Positions 61,135-64,000 of a DNA stretch of 64,000 nt are shown piece by piece. Both the position numbers and the translations under genes were made by a program. The notes beneath the pieces are model-generated. The model did not search any database. It was given only the letters and a program-made list of their open reading frames with translations, and had not been told where the DNA came from. The DNA lies in NCBI GenBank assembly GCA_022575985.1, contig JAKSXM010000231.1, positions 27,752,501 through 27,816,500 on the forward strand, in the 5' to 3' direction. Origin of the DNA: Anagrus nilaparvatae. Taxonomy: Eukaryota > Arthropoda > Insecta > Hymenoptera > Mymaridae. Position 1 is the stretch's first letter. Every line of letters begins with the position of its first letter.

Positions 61135-62740
61135 ACTATAGTAAGTCCCTAAACTCAGATTCTTTTACGTCCCTAAATCCAAATTATCCTAAGTCCCTAA
61201 ACTGAAACTATTTTAAGGCCCTAAACTCGGATTCTTCTAAGCCCTAAACTTGAATTATTTTAAGCCCCTAAACCCGAATTATCCTAAGTCTCTAAATCGA
61301 AACTATTTTAAGTTCCTAAGCCCGGATTCTTCTATGCCCCTAAACTTGTATGGTTTTAAGCCCCATTTGAGCCCCCTTCCTAAAATTTTTGCAAATACTA
61401 ACTAAACCATATATAAAGTACTTCTGAATCGTGTGTAACAAAAAATCTCCCATTACATAAATCCATTTAATGATATACTTATACCTTTGGCAAAAAAAGA
61501 ACGAAAATCAGGAAAAAACCCTTTTCTTCAAAGATATAGATTTTACAGTTAAGCAATTTGAGCATATATAAGTAATGGTAAAAAGATAAAAATTTCATGT
61601 AATATTATATAAAAGAACCAAAAAAAAAAAAATTATAATACAGTTTGTCTTTGGTTTATCACATATGGTGAAACCAGAGTGTTGCGACTTAACACCAGAT
61701 GTTATAAAAGAAATGAAATTTTTTTATATTTTTTTTGCGTTATACCTGTATAAATGCACCCACAAATATACATGATGATGATAATAAAAGGAAATATGTC
61801 TTTTAAGACACACGTACGTATTTGAAAGGAGGAAATAAGCATAGGTAACAAGCAAAAAATTATTTATGTATAAAATTAAGAAAGATATATATAATTACTT
61901 TTTTTTACCTAGTTATTTAAAGAATTGATGGTTCTATTGAGGTTGCATCATATAGGATCTATACAATGTTGTATAAAAACCGAAAATTTTTAACCGCAAC
62001 CCCATGATATAATACAGTTAATTTTATTCAATTTTTTGTCAATTTTTTATATTTATACTTTTGAATCGCTGTGTTTGAAATTTTAAGATTTTCAGTTATT
62101 TTTAATATTAGTCGATTTTTATACCCTAAAATGGACCACTGGAGAAGCAAGGATTTTAGAATGCAAATAATCATCAAAAACTTATAACCGATTCGTGTGA
62201 ACCCAAATGCATGGAACATGTTTACTTCCAGCTGAGGGCTAGGTATAATGCAAATGTTACGCAACGTTACAATACAATTTTATAATTTTATAATTGTAAT
62301 TATCACCTTACTAGATGTTAAGATTTTAAACCCAAACTATTCTGATTCCCTAAACGCGTATTATTCTAGTTCTCTAAATTAAAAATAGTCCCTTAACCTG
62401 AATTATTACAAGTCCCTAAATCTGAATCATTCCAAGTCCCTAAATCAAAATTATTCTAAGTGCCTGAACCTGAATTATTTTAAGTCCCTAAATAAAAATT
62501 ATTCTATGTCCCTGCACCTAAATCCAAACTATTTTGATTCCCTAAACACGTATTATTCTTGGTTCTTTAATCAAAATTATTCTAAGTCTTTAAATCGAAA
62601 TTATTCTAAATCCTTAATCCCAGATTTTTCCAAGTCCCTAAATCGAAGTTATTCTATGTCCCATTTGATCTCATTCCCCTTGATTTTCAGATTTCCAAAG
62701 TACCCCCTCCCTATAAACATGTTCCATGTTAAAAGTAAAA
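61135..62740. repeat. AAGTCCCTAAAT minisatellite and dispersed repeat, copies 2-3
   Basis: 61135-61380 holds about ten degenerate units like AAGTCCCTAAACTCGAATTATTTT, ending 'aagccccatttgagccccctt'. 62180-62330 repeats the leader found at 5640-5780 ('catggaacatg', 'gttacgcaacgttacaataca', 'tatcacctta ctagatgtta'). 62330-62660 is another unit array, and 62700-62740 ends AAACATGTTCCATGTTAA. The 61380-62180 interval between the arrays is AT-rich and unassigned. Confidence 0.7.
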
Positions 62741-64000
62741 CAGACTCTCTGAGAGAAGTAAAGTTGATCCTCTAAAATAGAATTTTATGACCCATTATGT
62801 ACAAAATGGACTCAATGAGCTAACATGAATGATGGAACAAAGTTTTTTACCCGAGAGATACATATATTTTACTTCACAGAATAGTATAGAACCTTTTGCA
62901 TTTTGCTCTCAAATTCCGCTAAAAAACTCAAAGAGTGTCATAATTTACGATAGCACGTGCATTATAAATATATATCAGGTGTTTATAATAAAATTAAAAT
63001 AATAATAAGTTTTATATATCACACGTGTTTTTTTTTATTTCTAAGTTCGTTTTATTTTTGATATTAGATTGAAAATATTAAAATAAACCCGCATATAACA
63101 CGTGAGACTTTTTATATTGTTAAGTTCTCGTAATGAACTGGAAAAAAAATCAAGTTAACCGTTAAAAAAGAAATTAAAATAAATATTTTTACTTACATCA
63201 ATATTTCATCAATCGCTGATTAATTTTTTAAGATTCGAATGTGACATAAATACTTTGCAATGTAATTAAAATGAAAAGTTTCGGTTTATATCTTTAAAAA
63301 TCAAATATAGAAATACATAAAAGCTTGTATTTTGGATTTATATACTTTCTTTTGATTATTATTCCTGGAATTATTTGTTAATTTATTTTTAATGAAAAAA
63401 TTTATTTCACTGCAGTGCATGCATACTTTTTAAGAATTTTTATTATTTTGCAACAGATTTTTCATAAATAAAATATTTTTATTTCAAGAACTTACTAAAA
63501 ATTTTTAAAAATTATTTATGTTTTGTAGTTGGCAGCTAATAATAGAAATAAAAAAATTAATTTTTTTGTTCAAGCAAAACAATAAAATCTGTAATAAATA
63601 TTTCGAGGATTTGTTGAAAATCATGTCTAAAATCATGTCTACAATTAAGATCAAGCAAATTTTGGCTGAAATGGTGAAAGTTAAGCCGCATCTTTACAGT
63701 ATTTAGCAAAATCGAATGAAATCTGAACTTCTGCAAAATTTGATATAATCCCATGATTGGTATCGATATTTAATTTAAATACTTTTATTATGAGTTTGAA
63801 GGATTTTTACATGTTTAATTTTTGGCATATTTAAGTTTTGTTCAATCAAATTCAATAAATTTTAATAAATTTTGGGGGGATTTTTTTTTTCATAAATTGT
63901 TTAATATCTGTAAAATTTGACAATTTTTGGCGAAGTTTCGTAAAGCTTCAAAATATCAAGAAATTGCAAAATTAAGCGAAATTCGCTATTAATTTACAAA
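62741..64000. other. AT-rich right edge, no feature recognised
   Basis: No exon, RNA gene, tandem or inverted repeat was recognised. Short open frames near 63520-63750 are on both strands of the same AT-rich sequence and lack domains. Confidence 0.5.

Overview
The window looks like nuclear DNA of an insect: very AT-rich, with multi-exon genes, mostly short GT-AG introns, animal-specific proteins (Rictor, ARHGAP39/Vilse, RCC2, Rab18, MPV17L2) and many small DNA transposons. The extreme AT content would fit a small parasitoid wasp, but that is a guess; nothing in the window fixes the order. Exons were joined by hand from reading frame, GT/AG sites and phase. For every gene called with confidence the summed exon lengths give an intact frame.

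Layout. 1-14900 is repeat-dominated and nearly gene-free: a 141-bp satellite at the left edge; a possible decayed minus-strand gene (scattered GC-richer, exon-like pieces between 2854 and about 7094); foldback elements and MITEs; and a four-layer nest of transposons at 7779-11855. 14925-27423 (-) is ARHGAP39/Vilse (two WW, MyTH4, RhoGAP; 8 exons). One of its introns holds a non-autonomous Helitron whose 5' end is tandemly repeated about 6.6 times. 28724-29544 (-) is a small acidic protein with a Rap1/TERF2IP-type Myb domain. 30558-34004 (-) holds two tandem prostaglandin reductase 1 genes. 34673-36386 is a 1.7-kb foldback element.

36627-42012 (-) is rictor, head-to-head with eIF2B-gamma (42748-44325, +). 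It is followed by RpL37 (44711-46060, +), an MPV17L2-like gene (46841-49625, +) whose large intron contains three foldback elements, and RCC2 (51225-53440, +). A small DPY30-motif protein (54889-55393, -) and Rab18 (55952-56866, -) close the gene-rich part. 56867-64000 is again repeats: MITEs, a 125-bp duplication, a 1.6-kb near-perfect palindrome and a dispersed family built on an AAGTCCCTAAAT-type minisatellite.

The genes are housekeeping or signalling genes with no evident shared pathway. Rictor (TORC2), eIF2B-gamma and RpL37 all bear on growth and translation, but the layout gives no operon-like logic. The most unusual content is structural: the Helitron with multiplied 5' termini, the four-deep transposon nest, the palindromes, and PTGR1 paralogues whose protein differences cluster in one exon.
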